The translations under genes and the position numbers were made by a program. From the NCBI RefSeq assembly GCF_027580225.2, contig NC_073355.2:16869501-16933500 (forward strand): a DNA stretch of 64,000 nucleotides, given 5' to 3'. The DNA comes from Misgurnus anguillicaudatus. Taxonomy: Eukaryota > Chordata > Actinopteri > Cypriniformes > Cobitidae. The notes under the pieces were generated by a model. It ran no database searches. It had not been told where the DNA came from and was given only the letters and a program-made list of their open reading frames with translations. Positions 40,401 through 55,400 of the stretch are shown here, one piece after another (the first letter of the stretch is position 1; each line of letters opens with the position of its first letter).

Positions 40401-43400
40401 GTACCCTTAGAATGATTTTATAATGAAGATAAAGCAAGGTTATGTCAAAGAAAATAATTAACTTGAATGATATATTTTCTCTAATAACATGTTCGTTTCA
40501 TACCATTTCCTCAGCATAGTCTGTGGGCATATGAATCTGTTTTCCATTCTCCCTCATAGAACTGTTGGAGGTCTCTTCACTCCAGCCCGGTCTCTGAGAC
40601 TGAAGCCACATCTCATAAAGCTGTTCCATGTCTGCAACTACAAAAACAAACAATCATCATGCATGCATCCTTCTTTCACACTGTATTATAATGTTGTAAT
40701 GTCCTATGATTAGGTTTTAGGATGTTTTAAACAACATTTAAAAAGCACATTTTACATTTCCCTTGGTGTGTGTGTATTAGTACATGTTAACAATATGCAA
40801 AAGGTACAAATGCCAAGTAAACGATGATGCAAGTTATCGTCTCCAACTTAAATCTTTTTTCTTACACTACAACAAACACACGGATTGTAGGGAACAGTTT
40901 ACTTCCTCGGCTTGTTAAATGGGACACGACGCTTATTATCATAATTCATCCCGCATCTGACGCACAGCCTGTAAGTAGCCAATGTTTTCATAATATTGCT
41001 GGCTGTCAGATTAAAACCTCAAAACCTCAGCATCTCCAAAACCGCTACTTTTCAGGTAATGGAAAAAACGTTGCATTGATAAATATTTTAATGCAATGTT
41101 CTCAAAGTTGATGTTGTAGTTTTATATATGGGCAGACACTTGTACATGTCATTATTACCATTTTACAAATTAAAGCTTGAAGGGAGTAAATTGGTTTTTG
41201 ACCAGTAGATGGAGAAGACATATGTCTGTCATGAGAATTAGCGCTTCCAATGCAGTTAGTAGATCAAAATAAAACACTGATCGTGCCTTTAAAAGACCTG
41301 CATAATCATAGCTCTTTTGTACAGACAAGCAGATGTGCACAGGATATAAACGTAAAGTTTGTTTTAAGAGTTTTCCCATAGTAAAACATTATCAATACAA
41401 TGCATTACAGTGCGTTGGCATAAGACATTTAGACGGTGATATTAAAATGTGAAAATCTGTACACACCTAAAAAAAATAAAGAATACTATGTACAGAATGA
41501 GCCCAGAATATGAAAGCAACGTGCTTGAGTTTTCCTCTTATATAAAATAGTCATCTCATATAAAAAAGCTTTTTCTAATACATTTTAAAATTCATTAACA
41601 TAATGCATTAAAATGTCCTAGCCCAGGTTATTTACTTGATCTACCTCCTAAGATTTTAAGTAAATATTTTCATAATTTAATAAAACATGTTTCACTCAAA
41701 AACATTTAATTTTCATCCATTTTAAAGTTTTCATTAGTAGCATTTTACATAGTTATGGTTATTATTGCCTGTTGTTGGACCTTCATCTAGTAATTTTCTT
41801 TTATTATGCAAAAATAGACAGATACGTTTTATGTACTGAGTTCTCAATTTTTGAATATATTGTATTGTTGTGTAATGGTCAATGATATGCAGATTAAACA
41901 AATAAAATATATTTTTTATTAGTAATCGATTTTATTAATAAATAACTTACATTTTATGATTTTAACTGTTCTTCATCAACTCACAAACGCCCTTGCAATT
42001 TCCTTGCAAACCACCAGGGGTTCGCAAACCCTGTCCTTTTGTCTATGACTTGACAACAAATGCCAGGTTAATAAACTTGTCTCTGTTTCTTAAATACATG
42101 AAATATTAGCTTTTAGTGTTTGTTGAGTACAGCATACAGATATGCTATACAGATATGCTATAAATATATAAATATAAATAAATATATAAATATAAATATA
42201 AATAAATATATAAATATAAATAAATATATAAATAAATATATAAATATAAAAACATATAAATATAAATAAATATATAAATATAAATAAATAAATATAAATA
42301 AATATATAAATATAAATAAATTAGGGATGCACCGAATCCAGGATTCGGATTCGGCCGAATACTGGGCTTTTTGACGGGGTTCGGGTTCAGCCGAATCCTA
42401 GATTTTTTTTTCCACCGAACCGAACCCTTGGCTTGCGCTACGCTGGTCGACGTCACGCGGCCGTTGATTACACACATCGGGTGCAGACGTGGAGATGAGC
42501 TTTTTCTTTCGGTGAGCCTTAGGAGCTGGACACACCAAAACTTTTAAACACGGCTGAAAACGCATTGAGGACGCCGAATGTCAGCTGTTTTTCAGCCGAG
42601 CGCTTTGTAGCTGTGATACTTCAGCTGTGAGCCGGTTGGTTGCTGTGGTAATGTCCCGCCCCTCCTCCATTGTAATTGGATGGCCGTGTGAAAACTGACA
42701 TTGACGAGCGGAGCTTCTTACTCAAAGTTAAATATAGTTTTCAGCGCGGAGCTGCTTGCTTATTGGAAAAACGAGCGTGTCGCAACGCATCGCTTTCATT
42801 ATGCATAGGCTTATGGTAATTGTCAAAATAGTTTTTCCAACTTGTCATCCTGGCATAATGTAGTTAAAATTAAATAAAATGAAAAATACACTGCTGTGGA
42901 CGTTGTTTACTTCATTAATGTGTTTTACTGTGTTAATGGAATAAGGATGCGAGTAGGAGTCGGTAGTCGGTTTCGTATTCGGCCGAATCTTAAACGGTGG
43001 ATTCGGGATTCGGCCGAACCTAAAAAAATCTGGATTCGGTGCATCCCTAAAATAAATAAATAAATATATTTATCTTTGCATTACAAACATGCATAGATCA
43101 CACATTTCTGACAGAGACGCTCCAAAATGTGTGCTTCAGTTTATTCACTGAAGAGACGGGGTGGAGTTACGAGGTTTTACCGACAGTTTCAGGATCCAAT
43201 GGAGTTTCGAGGTAAAAAATACATAAATTACATAATTTGCAAAACCCACAGGCAGACATAAGGGTTGATAGAAATGATTTATGCAAAAAAGTTAAAAAAA
43301 ATTTGAGATATCATTGTCAGATAGCTAAAGGATTTGTTAGTCAAATTAAGTTATATTAACTTACTATTGTTGTCCTTCATGAAGGTCCATAAATCCCTCT

Positions 43401-46400
43401 CCTCTGTGCTGTGGGCAAACGTGCAGTTTCCAATGTACTGACACTTTTTACCAGCCGACACATGCATGCAAATCTAACAACACACAGGAGGCAAGATATA
43501 TAGTGACATTCATAAATCAAACATTTTTTGTTCATATTAATTTTGGAAAATTCTATTGCTCGAACAAACATGACACTTACTTCAAACTGAGCAGGAACAG
43601 GCTTTTTTGTTGGGAGAGGTCGAACTGTTGTCCACTTCTTCCGTTCAATGGAGCTAACCAGAACCACCCGTCTCTCTTTAGACCAACTAGATAACAGGAA
43701 TCGACAAAGCAGGAAATACTATCAGACACTGGCAGGAGGCGCAAAAGAGTACGGTATCAGTAAGTTAACACATAAGTCAGACTCACGGATGCCTGGCCTT
43801 GGCGCTGCAGTACTTTTTATTTTTGTCTGGCTCGATGACTTGGCCGTTTCTCCAACACTGGCTGCACACAAACTGCAACTTTAGGTTGGGTGGACCAAAT
43901 CTTCGCAGGGCTGTCGGGAGCTCCTATGGGGTTAGCACAAAAGGATATTGCAAGAGATCTTTCATAGAAACGTGGACATGTGCATTATTATAACGTTATT
44001 CTACCTGAGGAGCAGCATCCATATTCCAATATTTCTGGGATTCTTGAACAATACTTTCTGCTGAAATGCCTAAAACCAAATCAAAACGGTTAAGCAATTC
44101 TGTCAGCTCTGATGTCTCATGAATCATGAAATGTGAGAGACAGCTCACCCTGTTCACTCTGCATCATCCACACTTTGAGCTCGATGAGGCTGTGGGCGTA
44201 AAAGCAGGAATCCTCACGCTGGCATCCGTAACGCACCTCATGCCTACACAGATCCATCTGGCAGAAAGGGTGGTAGGGACGAATTTTGGAGTACCTAACC
44301 GTTTTATCCTTCAAAATATGTACAAGGCACCTGAGGAATATAGCAATAACAGAAATCGGTTATTAACAAGATCTCGCATGAGATGGGGCTTTATAGCAAC
44401 ATACTAAAAAGACAAATAAAACGGCTTTCTGGAACAGTCCACTCAAATTAAACATTCACAACATTCCCAAATGTTTTTACTTTAAGGTCACCTAATATTA
44501 GAAACTCAATTTTATTTGTCGTTTGAACATTATTGCGTGTCGCAACCACTCTGTAATGATAAAAATCTGCCTGTGTAAATTTTAGTGGCATCTAGTGAGA
44601 TCAACAGCTCACCACTTAATTTCAAAATGCATATGGTAGCCATAACATGACTAACATGATGATGTCCGAGACAACGTAGAACAGTTTGTCCGTTAAGGGC
44701 TACTGTAGAAACATGGCAGCAACTTCCATCTATTGAGACCCATAGGTAAGGTAATAAAAAGAATACAGTTCATTATGTAAGGTCTTTAATAGATGACTTC
44801 AGCAGTAACAACATAAACAAACAGCTTTGGTCGAACACACGTAACTTCCGGTAAACTTCCACAAAAAAGTCAATAGCAACAAAGTCTTTTAGAGTAGTAC
44901 CGTACTTGCCGGACTACAAGCCACAACAGAGTATAAGCGCCTCATTCAAAAATGCGTCATTAGGACGAAATAACATATTTAGGTCACAGTAGACTATAGC
45001 AGAGTTCAGTTTAGCCACTAGCCAGACCATTAAACAGAGACCGGAAGTGAAGTTCCATCCAGACGAATAATTACCAGTGGTGTGAAAAACTGTTGACCCC
45101 CTTCCTGATTTTTTATTTTTTTTGCATGTTTGTCATACTTCAATGTTTCAGATCACGAAGCAAATTTAAATATTAATTAAAGATAACACAAGTAAACACA
45201 ACATGCAGTAACAAAATCCAAACCCACAAGTGCTTGCCCCCTAAACCTAATAACTGGTTGGGCCACCCTTAGCAGTAACAACTACAATCAAGTGTTTGCG
45301 ACAACTTGCAACATGCTGTTACAGCACTGTGGAGGAATTTTGGCCCACTCATTTTTGCAGAATTGTTATAATTCAGCCACATTGGAGGGTTTGAGAGCAT
45401 GAACCGCCTTTTTAAGGTCATGCCACAGCATCTTTATAGGATTGAAGTTAGGACTTTGACTAAAAAAGTCTTACTTTTGTTTTTCTTCAGCCATTCAGAG
45501 GTGGACTTGTTGGTGTGTTTTGGATCATTGTCCTGCTGCAGAACCCAAGTTCGCTTCAGCTTGAGGTCGGACATTGTCCTTCAGGATTTTTTGGTAGACA
45601 GCAGAATTAATGGTTCCATTTATCACAGCAAGTCTTCCAGGTACTGAAGCAGCAAAACAGCCCCAGACCATCACACTACCACAACCACATTTTACTGTTG
45701 GTATGATGTTCTTTTTCTGAAATGCTGTGTTACACCAGGCGTAATGGGACACACACCATCAGTCCACAAGAGTATTTACCAAAAAGTCTTGGGGATCATC
45801 AAGATGTTATCTGGCCAAACTGAGATGAGTCCTTATGTTCTTTTTGCTCAGCAGTGGTTTTTGTCTCTGAACTCTGCCATGCAGGCCATTTTGCCCAGTG
45901 CTTTTCTTATGGTGGAGTCATGAACACTGACCTTAAAGGGCGTGTTGCAGGTTAACCACCACCGTCGATTAATGGGTACATAAATCACTCAAGATATGTA
46001 TATCATTTTTTAAATGTCTAAAAAATGGTCTTAAAGACCACTTTTTTACGTTTTTGGTATTAACGTTTTTTTACGCAAAAGCCTCAGCCAGAGCCATAGA
46101 GATAGATGAGACATTTATTGCTGTTTAATACTTACGTATATAATTTGGAAATCATATATACATCATAGGAAATATATAATGTGGTATACAGCAAAGTTAC
46201 CATGCTAATTATTATTTATGATATATGTGGAGATAAATAAAACTTTGCAAATCTGCTGATTTGATCCATTTATGTCCTGACCACCAGGCTAGAGATTTTT
46301 AAACATCCTTAATCCACACTTACTAGTCTATCACATATATTGTTTTGTGAAATAAAAGGATGCTATTGTTTATGCGATCATAACGAATCACACGATCATT

Positions 46401-49400
46401 TTATACGCAAAAGCAGTGGTCAGCAGCTGCAGGACACTCAGATCCAACCGCATACTGTAATAAACAGGCGTTCGGCAGCTTTTTACATCAAATGATGTCA
46501 AAGGCTATGCCATTTGAGGAGGAACCGCTTTTTAAATTTTTATAAATCCTGTACATGGTTGGACCTGCCGAACAGGTTGAGCACTTTTATATATTTTGTT
46601 GAGCAGAGAGGCTGCACAGTTTGACCAGCGGGCTGCGGGGACACACATCACGCGCCAGACGGTGTTGCTAATATAACTCGAAATGTATAACTATTATCAG
46701 ATCGGCCCACCGCAAAAGTCCAGACTCTCCCGATTGTCACTCCGCTACTGGCTGTAAGGAAGTGAGTGTGTTTTGGTCGCTGGTCGACCCCGCGAACAGA
46801 TGTGACGTGCCTCACTCCAGGATTTGACATGCTGTTTGTGCTTATGATCGCATAAAGTTACACCCATTTCAGGCAGGATCATGGACCCCCTCAAGCCAGC
46901 ATGCACGAGCATGTTAATTTTTGTTTACTTTCTACACACAGTTAGGCTAACGTTATGCTATTTGGCTGTCTGCCTATCTCTCTATACTAGCCTATCCATC
47001 TGTCTGTCTGTCTGTCTGTCTGTCTATAATCTGCGCTATCAGAACTGTACTATACTCATCTCTCTATAGTCACTCTCAATGCTCTCAAGGCAGCTTTGGT
47101 AAATTCTCTCCCCAGCGTGACGTCATACAGTGCGTTGTGGGGGAAAGGAGAATCATTGCAAACTGCTGTACTTTTTCGTATTATATTCCGTTTTCTGATA
47201 CCCAACAACATAAAATACAATGGATAACAGTTTAAATGTTTATCAACAACAAGCAAATTGCACAAATTCGTTGAAAAATTTAACTTGCAACACGCCCTTT
47301 AACTGAGGCAAGTGAGGCCTGCAGTTCTTTGGATGCTGTTGTGGGGTCTTTTGTGACCTCTTGGATGAGTCGTCGCTGCCCTCTTGGGGTAATTTTGGTC
47401 GGTCAGACACTCCTGGGAAGGTTTCCACTATATTATGTTTTCGCTATTTGTAGATAATGGCTCTCAATGTGGTTTGTTGGAGTCCCAAAGGATTAGAAAT
47501 GGCTTTATAATACATCTCAATTACTTTTTTCTCATTTGTTCCTAATGTTTCTTTGGATCTTAACATGATGCGAAGCTTTTAAGGATCTTTTGGTTTACTT
47601 CACTTTGTCAGACATGTCCTATTTAAGTGATTTCTTCATTGCGAACAGGCTTGGCACTAATCAGGCCTGGGTGTGGCTAGAGAAACTTAACTCAGGTATG
47701 ATAAACAACAGTTGAGATTATTAATATTAAAATTAGTTTCATGATCTAAAATCAGGAAGGGGGCCCGCACTTTTTCCACCACTGAAGTTATTTATTTTAT
47801 ATTGCATTTCTGTCAAGAGATTCTTCTAAAAGTTACACAATGCACCTTTAAATCCCTAAACCTCAACAGCCTCATGGGACAAGCTGTTGGCGTTTTCTGA
47901 GCAAATTGACTTCACTTTGCGTAGGCCATACCCACAATCATCCAAAGACCACAGTCACGTGATAATTTCTATTTTAAATATCCTTTACATAATTCGCTAC
48001 CGTCCGTCCATTATAAACAATGAAGTAAGGTGGTTGTCTTATTAATAATGATTTTTTTTAATAGATTAAAGTAAACGGAGAGGGACGCATTTACGAAGAC
48101 ACACACACACACACAAACAGCACTTTTCCTGCACATCTCAAAAATGGGCCTTTTCAACATGGTATAATAAATGGATCTATAGGGTAATTTGTACCCGAAA
48201 CATCACAGTAACATTTTTGGGGACACCCCGAGACCAAAATCAAGTTGATATATTAGATGACCTTTAATGCTGGGATCCTTATCACCCTGTCTGTGTTTTG
48301 TATCACTAAATGAACAAGATGTGTTTGCACCAATGGATCAACATCCCTAAATCAATGCTTTAAACTAAAATCTACATAGATGTGTTTGACTGTGTGCGTG
48401 CACATTACAATCAATTTGACATTCACACTGTACAGCTGTAGTCATTCAATCACTCCATCCACTAAAAAGCTCATTCACACAAGAGACGCTTACTTCTTTT
48501 CCTCAAATGCATGCTTTGTCACAGGATGAGAGCATAGACCGGGGTTGTCCTTATTGGTTTTGCTGATTATTCTGGGTTTGTGATCAAAGCAAACCTCACA
48601 GACCAAGTCACATGTTAGATATTGGTACAGTTAACGTCCCTTTCAAAACAAACATGGAAACCGAAATGCCAGTCTTTACAAAACCGGTCATTCACGTTCA
48701 ATGACGAAAAAAGGAGGTGTGTTAAGTCAGCAGCTTGAAACTCAAAACACATAAATGTGATGCATATTATTATTCAGGCATTAGTCAACCAATCCGGATA
48801 AAGCAAGCCATTTAAAATCACAAAAAGCATGATTTACCTCACAAAGAAACATAAATATCCCATGGTTCTCCTGTAGGATTTTTGGAACAGTCAAATTGAT
48901 CTTAGGTCTAGATCCGTACGGATCACACAGATTTTCCCTACAAATGAAGCCTTTGCGTTCCAGGGTCCAGACATCAATTTCTTCTTGGCAATAAGCAAAG
49001 GTACAGTGTCCAAGATATCTGCATTCTTCCCCATTTGCTACATCTATAAAGCAACATTTAGAAACATTTTAGTTCCTTTGGTTAAAAATCAGGGGAAAGC
49101 AAGAAAAGCTTGTGGTCTCCTGTTGCACAATTGGTGGCATGTGCACAAAGGTCACGAGTTAACACACATACTGATATAAAAACGTATGCACTGTAAGTGG
49201 CTTTGAAAAAAAGCACCAAATGCATGAAAAAGTACATGTAAATAAGAAAAGCCACAAATTACCTTTACAAATATAATAAGGCCCCATGTACTGGTTTTTG
49301 GTGGGTCTCGGGCGAATAAGTTTCCACGTTGGGAGCTCGTCATGCCTACGCCTTCCCAACAGCAAATCTTTTTTGCATTTGTGGTCCTCTAGATGGTAGG

Positions 49401-52400
49401 TGTAATCCAGTACTCCAGGTCCTGTGGATACAGGGAGATTAATAACGCCGAACATACAAAACATGTGGCTTTGAAAGGTCGCGTCTGCTGCCTAGCAACG
49501 TTTCTGCATGATTAACGCTTACCAGTTTTAATGTAGCATGAAGAACAGGCCTGTTTAAAATCGTGGCTATCAGCGAGTGGGTTCTTGGCAAGATCCAGCT
49601 GCGGGGGATAATCTTGCATGGATGTGCCGAAACCGGTCCCGATGGGCGGAATGCCTGGCATGGGCATGTCACTGCTGGCTAGCTGAAAGAGGAAAATGCT
49701 GATCTCAAACCAACAGAGCTTAAATCATTATGAAAATGTTACTCACAAAGAAAATAAACTTACCGACATAAAGCGATGCTGGCTAAAAGCTTGATCTGAT
49801 TCGTTGTTTAGATTTAAAGAGATTAGGGGAAAAAAATAAGCAAAATTTATTATAGCTATAAGCAAAAAGCACACCCAATTCAAATTTCAGGGTGTTTGTA
49901 CTTTACGAATATGACATATTATGCCTTCAAAGTAAATAAAACACCACATATGCAAATGACGTACTATAAAAACGAATTACGACTTTATGAATGCTTCAGT
50001 CTCTGCTATGATTTTGTATGTGTGGCAAAAAGTTTATTTTGGACCCGCACCATTCAGATGGTTATAAAATGGGCAACGCACCTGTCTGAGGACCTGAAAT
50101 AGACAAATTATCCAATTCATCCAGAGCTGAAAATGTGTCCAGACCAAGAGAATAGGTTGAAATAGGTTGAGGCTTGTTGTAGGGTGCGGGCAAGTCAACC
50201 GTGTACTGCTGGACCACGTTCATAAATGAGTGACTTGAATGGGATGGCATGAGCAAAGGACTCTGCAGTGAACTACTGCCGGCAATACTGGTGGGTAAAG
50301 GAATAGGTCCGTCTACTGTAGGAATCTCCTTATTGGAAAAGAGACATACGTTATCATAAGTAAAAAAAAAAAACTATATCTGTATGCACTCAACACTTAG
50401 TGGTTTAGCTTACCAAAGATGACTCGGGAGGACTTGCTCTGTCCAACAGCTCATCCAGATCATCCCCGATAATATCTGCATCATAGTCTATTCGAGGCTC
50501 TGGGACTGAGTAAGAGTCAGTGGGTCTGGTCCCATTAACCATAGGCATGTGCAGGGGCATAGGTACAGGCTCTGGTTTATGGGACTCAACTGGAATGACT
50601 GGTGGCGAGATCACACCGACGAGAGGCTGAGACTCTACGTTGGCCTTCTCGCTCACAGCAGAACATACCGGCATGCTGTCTGGACCGCCTATATCCTGCG
50701 TAGACTGGCCCAATTCTACTTAATGGAAAGAGTGAGGTTGAAATTAGATGAATGCCAGTAAAATTTTTGAGGAAAAGATGAACTCTTTAAAAAAAAAAGC
50801 ACTGACCCATTTCAATGTCCTCTACAGAAGAGCTTTGAGAATGCTGATAGGAAACAAAGTAACACTGTGAGGTTACTGAATGTTCTCATTTTAAACAACA
50901 GACACATGCATGACCTTGATAAGTTACCTTATCATTAACTGCTCCTGATAGGCTTGCACCAGGCAAAACATTTAAGGCAGGCTGTTTAAAAAAACAAACA
51001 AAGACAACTGATCACAGACAGCTAGTTATCTGTATAGTGTGAACTTGTGATTAACAATACCAAGCTAATGTTTCTTATATTTAAAGGCACAATATGTAAT
51101 TTACAATCACTAGAGGCCACTAAACGACAAGATCCAAAGCCTCATGATACTGTGAAACAGTGTGGACCGATGGGAGTCTTCACCTTCACTGCTGAAAATA
51201 AAGTAAGGTCCACAGTGCGAATTGAGTCGCATATATCAATTGACGTATGATAATTCCCAAAATAACCATCTGCAGATTAAAGCTTTTTACGTGACAGTTT
51301 TGTGCAATTAGACTGTTTGTTTTTGCTGTAATTATGCAGCTGGATGCCAGTAACTTACTGTAGAAGATAAAGACCGAAAATGTTTTATGTTTATTTAACT
51401 TTGAACAAACTGTTGCTAGTAAATAACATAAATGTAAAATCTACAGTAAGTTACTGGCAGCTAGTTGCCAGTTATACCCAATAATACTGTAATTTCCAGA
51501 GTGGGATGCTGCGTTCAGACCAGCCACGGTAGAGGCGTCAAGCATGAGTGATTTCAATGTTAAGTCAATGTAATGACGCGTTGACGCGCGTCTGGAGGTC
51601 TCGCTGCGTGAATGAAGCTGGTAAACTCAAAATGTTCAAGCGGCAAACTAGACATGGTAGACGGGAATTTGACGCCTCAAACGCGGCTGGTGTGAACCAA
51701 TGGTAAGGAAAATATATTTAGCATATAACATATTCATTTAATCAAACGTGCCTATTTATATGTTCTCCTAAACACTGCCATGATTAATAATTACTAATGT
51801 TCTTGTAACTTGTAAATCATTTTAAATTATTGTTTTTTTACATTTAAAATTATACTAGATGTAGTAGAAAGCACTATAGACAATTTGTGTGCGTGTACAT
51901 TTGCAATTTTAAATTGTTCACGAAAAATACACCGCAGTAGTATTGGATCGGCAGGTATCGGCTAATTCAGAATTCTGGTATCGACATTGTAAAAGGTGGT
52001 ATCGGGACATCCCCAATTTTCATGCAAGTCAAAGTCACAGGGTTCCCACACTTTAGTTAACTTTAAATTCCAGGACCTTTCAAGGACTTTCCAGGTCTAA
52101 TACCCTCAAATTCAAGTACTAAATGTGGGGACACATTTCAAGTGAGAGCAAGGTTACATCGTGTTACCTTTTAAGATACATTGTTACAGTTCCCTTTTGA
52201 GGGAACTCGCGCTGCGTCACTGTGGTGACACTTTGGGGACACCTCCATGGGTAAGTGCGTATAAATGTGTATATCAAATTCAACCAATGGTGAGGCTTAA
52301 TGACAAAGACAGGGTGATGCGGGAGCCAGAAAGTATATCGCTATCTGAAATATTGCCAAAGACGGCTTTACAGGGACGCAGGAAGTAAGGCAAGGGAGAC

Positions 52401-55400
52401 GCAGCGTCTCATTCCCTTCTTAGGGGACAACAGTTACATACGTAACCCGAGACGTTTTCATGTGTCAAACACAACTATGCAAAAAAGCATTTTGGTATGA
52501 ATCAACATTGGCATACAGAAGATATAAGCATTTAAAGTGAACAGTTTAGCACATGTGCTTAAAAGGCTAGAAATTTGATGATATTATCCTACACTACACA
52601 GGGAATAATATGGATTTTTTCCAGAAAACGTCTTGCATAAAATAGATTCAAGCACTTTCATTGACCTGTAACTATGGATGTATATTTCCAAAAACTTCCC
52701 AGGGCCTTAAGTTATTTCCCCAGACTCACAAATTTTCAAGGACCTGTAGGAACCCTGAAGTCACCGCTTTGGCTTTTTTGAAGGCATTGCAAGTGCCTGG
52801 CTACTTTCAGTTGTTAAAATACAAAACATGCGTGAACATCTTTTTGATAACTGAATGAGAAAAACACAATTTTACCTTGCTTCTGACATAAGCCTTACGG
52901 ATTTTTAGTCCTAACATTTTGGCGAGCTCTTGTGTCATTTCCATCACATGAGTATCCTGCAAAATAAATTAATCATTAAGAATGAAGCAATACATCAGCT
53001 ATTCGATCAAAACCCCCCGAAGTTAAGTGCTCTGACCTGAGGCACTGCCATTGAGCATTTAGCAACAGCCTCATATGCCTCCTGATGTCTTCCCATCTCT
53101 TTTAGACATCGAGCTTTCCGGTAAAGTGCTCTGTAGTTGCTGTTATTCATTTGAAGAGCTTGTTCACAGTCGCCCAGGGCTTGATCGTGTAGACCCTACA
53201 TCAATTACCACAAACACATTACAGTGCATTTACAAACCAACCCGGAAAATTAACAGGCATCCGCTACAAAATTCACTGTATGCATGCAAGTGAATCTTAC
53301 AATGTTTAAGTAGGATAAAGCACGGTTAGCATGAAGCTTCTCCTGGATCTCTGGAGAGATGTGGATATCCTCCGATTCTGCGTATTCTGCTATGTTTAAG
53401 GCCTCTGTGTATAATTCAACAGATCTCGTCCATTCGCCTTCAAGGAACACATCGTTTCCCTCACCAAACAAATTCTTCACCAAACTCCGAATAAACTCCT
53501 AGAGGCATGAATGGAGGTATATTTTAAACAGCTAATCCAAACTGCAATCAATGCTTTACTTATTATTAATGCAAACAACAAACCTCATACTGATCCTGGG
53601 TGCCAGGAAAAGGCAAGGTAGACCTACAAGGAGAAAGTGGATAAAAAGACATTTAGACTAGAGAAGAAGGGATGTTTCAGCCGTCGATATGTATTGGCCA
53701 ATTTTTTTCCATCGGATTTAAATATTTGTTATAACAATTTAAATATTTGTTGCTAATTATAGCAGGGTTTTCCCAATATCTAAAGGAATTAAATAAAATA
53801 TTGGAGCAAAGATGGCTTTTTCCTCTGAACAGGTAAGGCATCTACACAGAGAATAATTTTAGGGTTGCAACTTGCAAAATTCCAGGAATTTTCAAGGCTG
53901 GAAACATTCCATGAGAATTAACGGAATATATGGGAATTCATGGGAATAAACTGTAAATTTGAAAAAAATGCAGTGTAGTCTTTTTTTAAAACATTAAGCT
54001 TTAATGCAATTTAAGTTGAATACTTAAGCTGGGTACACACCAAAAGATTTCTTTTTAATCTTATCAGATTTCCAAAATGTGAGAAACCACAAACATGATG
54101 AAACAAAATCGACACTTTACCACTTTTCTTCCTGAAGTTTGTGGAGTGTCGCTATGTGGTCATGACAGCACTGCAAAAATTGACTTTCTTACTTAGTATT
54201 TTTGTTTTGTTTTTAGTACAAATATCTAAAAATTCTTAAATCAAGATGCATTTTCCTGGTGAACAAAATTACCAAAGAAAATAAGTCTAGTTTTTAGACA
54301 AAAAAATATCAAATTTAAATGAATTTGTGCTTAAAACAAAGCAAAAAATCTGCCAATGGGGTGAGAATGTTTTCTTGAATTAAGCTTTTAAGAAAAACAA
54401 ACTTATTTTTAGATTTTTTTTCCTCACCCCACTGGCAGATATTTTTGCTGGTTTAAGCACAAATTCATTTAAATTTTATATTTTTTCTAAAAACTAGACT
54501 TGTTTTCTAAGGTCATTTTGCTCATTAAGAAAATGCATCTTCTGCATTACAAATCACGAATAAAGCATCATGCAAGGCAAAAAAGAGGGTGACATCTAAC
54601 GTTAATCTTACGTTCAATGTTTGTGGCAATAAATATGAAAAAAAAAATTGATTCGTGGCCTTTGAAAATCGATTTTGAATCGACCACAAAATAATAATAA
54701 TAATAAAAAAAAACCCATTTTGCCCAGCCTTACTTCACAGTTAACAAAAATGGCAAACAACGGGCATACAGAAATGTCACTACAATGGACTGCCTTCTTA
54801 CATCTCTGATGTGTTTCTCACTTTGGATGGTACCTGCTGCGCCATGTAGTTGTTATGGTAGTTGTTATGGTTTCATCTGCTTGCTTTCTGATTGGGTTTC
54901 AGAAGCTTGGGTTTCTTTCTGCATTTATCATTATGTCGTTTCACGTGACAATCTACAGCTTGTTTGTGCGTTTGTCCTTGGGCTTCCCCCACACAACAAG
55001 ATTTCTGATTTAACATGTTGAATATTTACGATTTGCAATCAGAGCGGCCCCAACATGCTTCCGAGCAAATTCAAACACTCTTAACGCACCGCCGCGCACC
55101 ACAGAAAAATCTGTTAAGATAATCGGCGCAACCACGAAGATGATCGGGACTTTCCCTTGAATTGTCGTAAGGGGGAAATCGTCGCAAATTTAGCAAGGCA
55201 TTTTGCCACCAAAATTTGAGAGTGTGCCACTGAATTTTACATCCAGTCGCACATGTGCGCCCAGTAAATTTTACCTTTTTTTTGTGATGTGACACTGAAT
55301 TTGAAAACAGCACTTTCTGCATTTATCATTATAAAATATAAAAAATTGTAGAAATTAAATTACTGGCAACTAGCTGCCAGTAACTTACTGTAGATTTTAC

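Noticed and set aside
42145..42477. 110-codon minus-strand open frame rich in Tyr/Leu/Ile
   Set aside because: It is a translation of the ATATAAATAAAT tandem repeat plus the end of a hAT element; low complexity, not a gene.
46881..47069. 62-codon frame with Ser/Val/Cys-Leu repeats
   Set aside because: Translation of a TCTG microsatellite inside a TTAA-flanked transposon.
49152..49464. Minus-strand frame extending past the ZC3H7A exon at 49,421-49,263
   Set aside because: Only the exon part matches the family; the C-terminal extension is intron and SINE sequence after a clear GT donor.
54785..55322. Open frames in ZC3H7A intron 2
   Set aside because: They fall inside a composite inverted-repeat transposon and have no domain.
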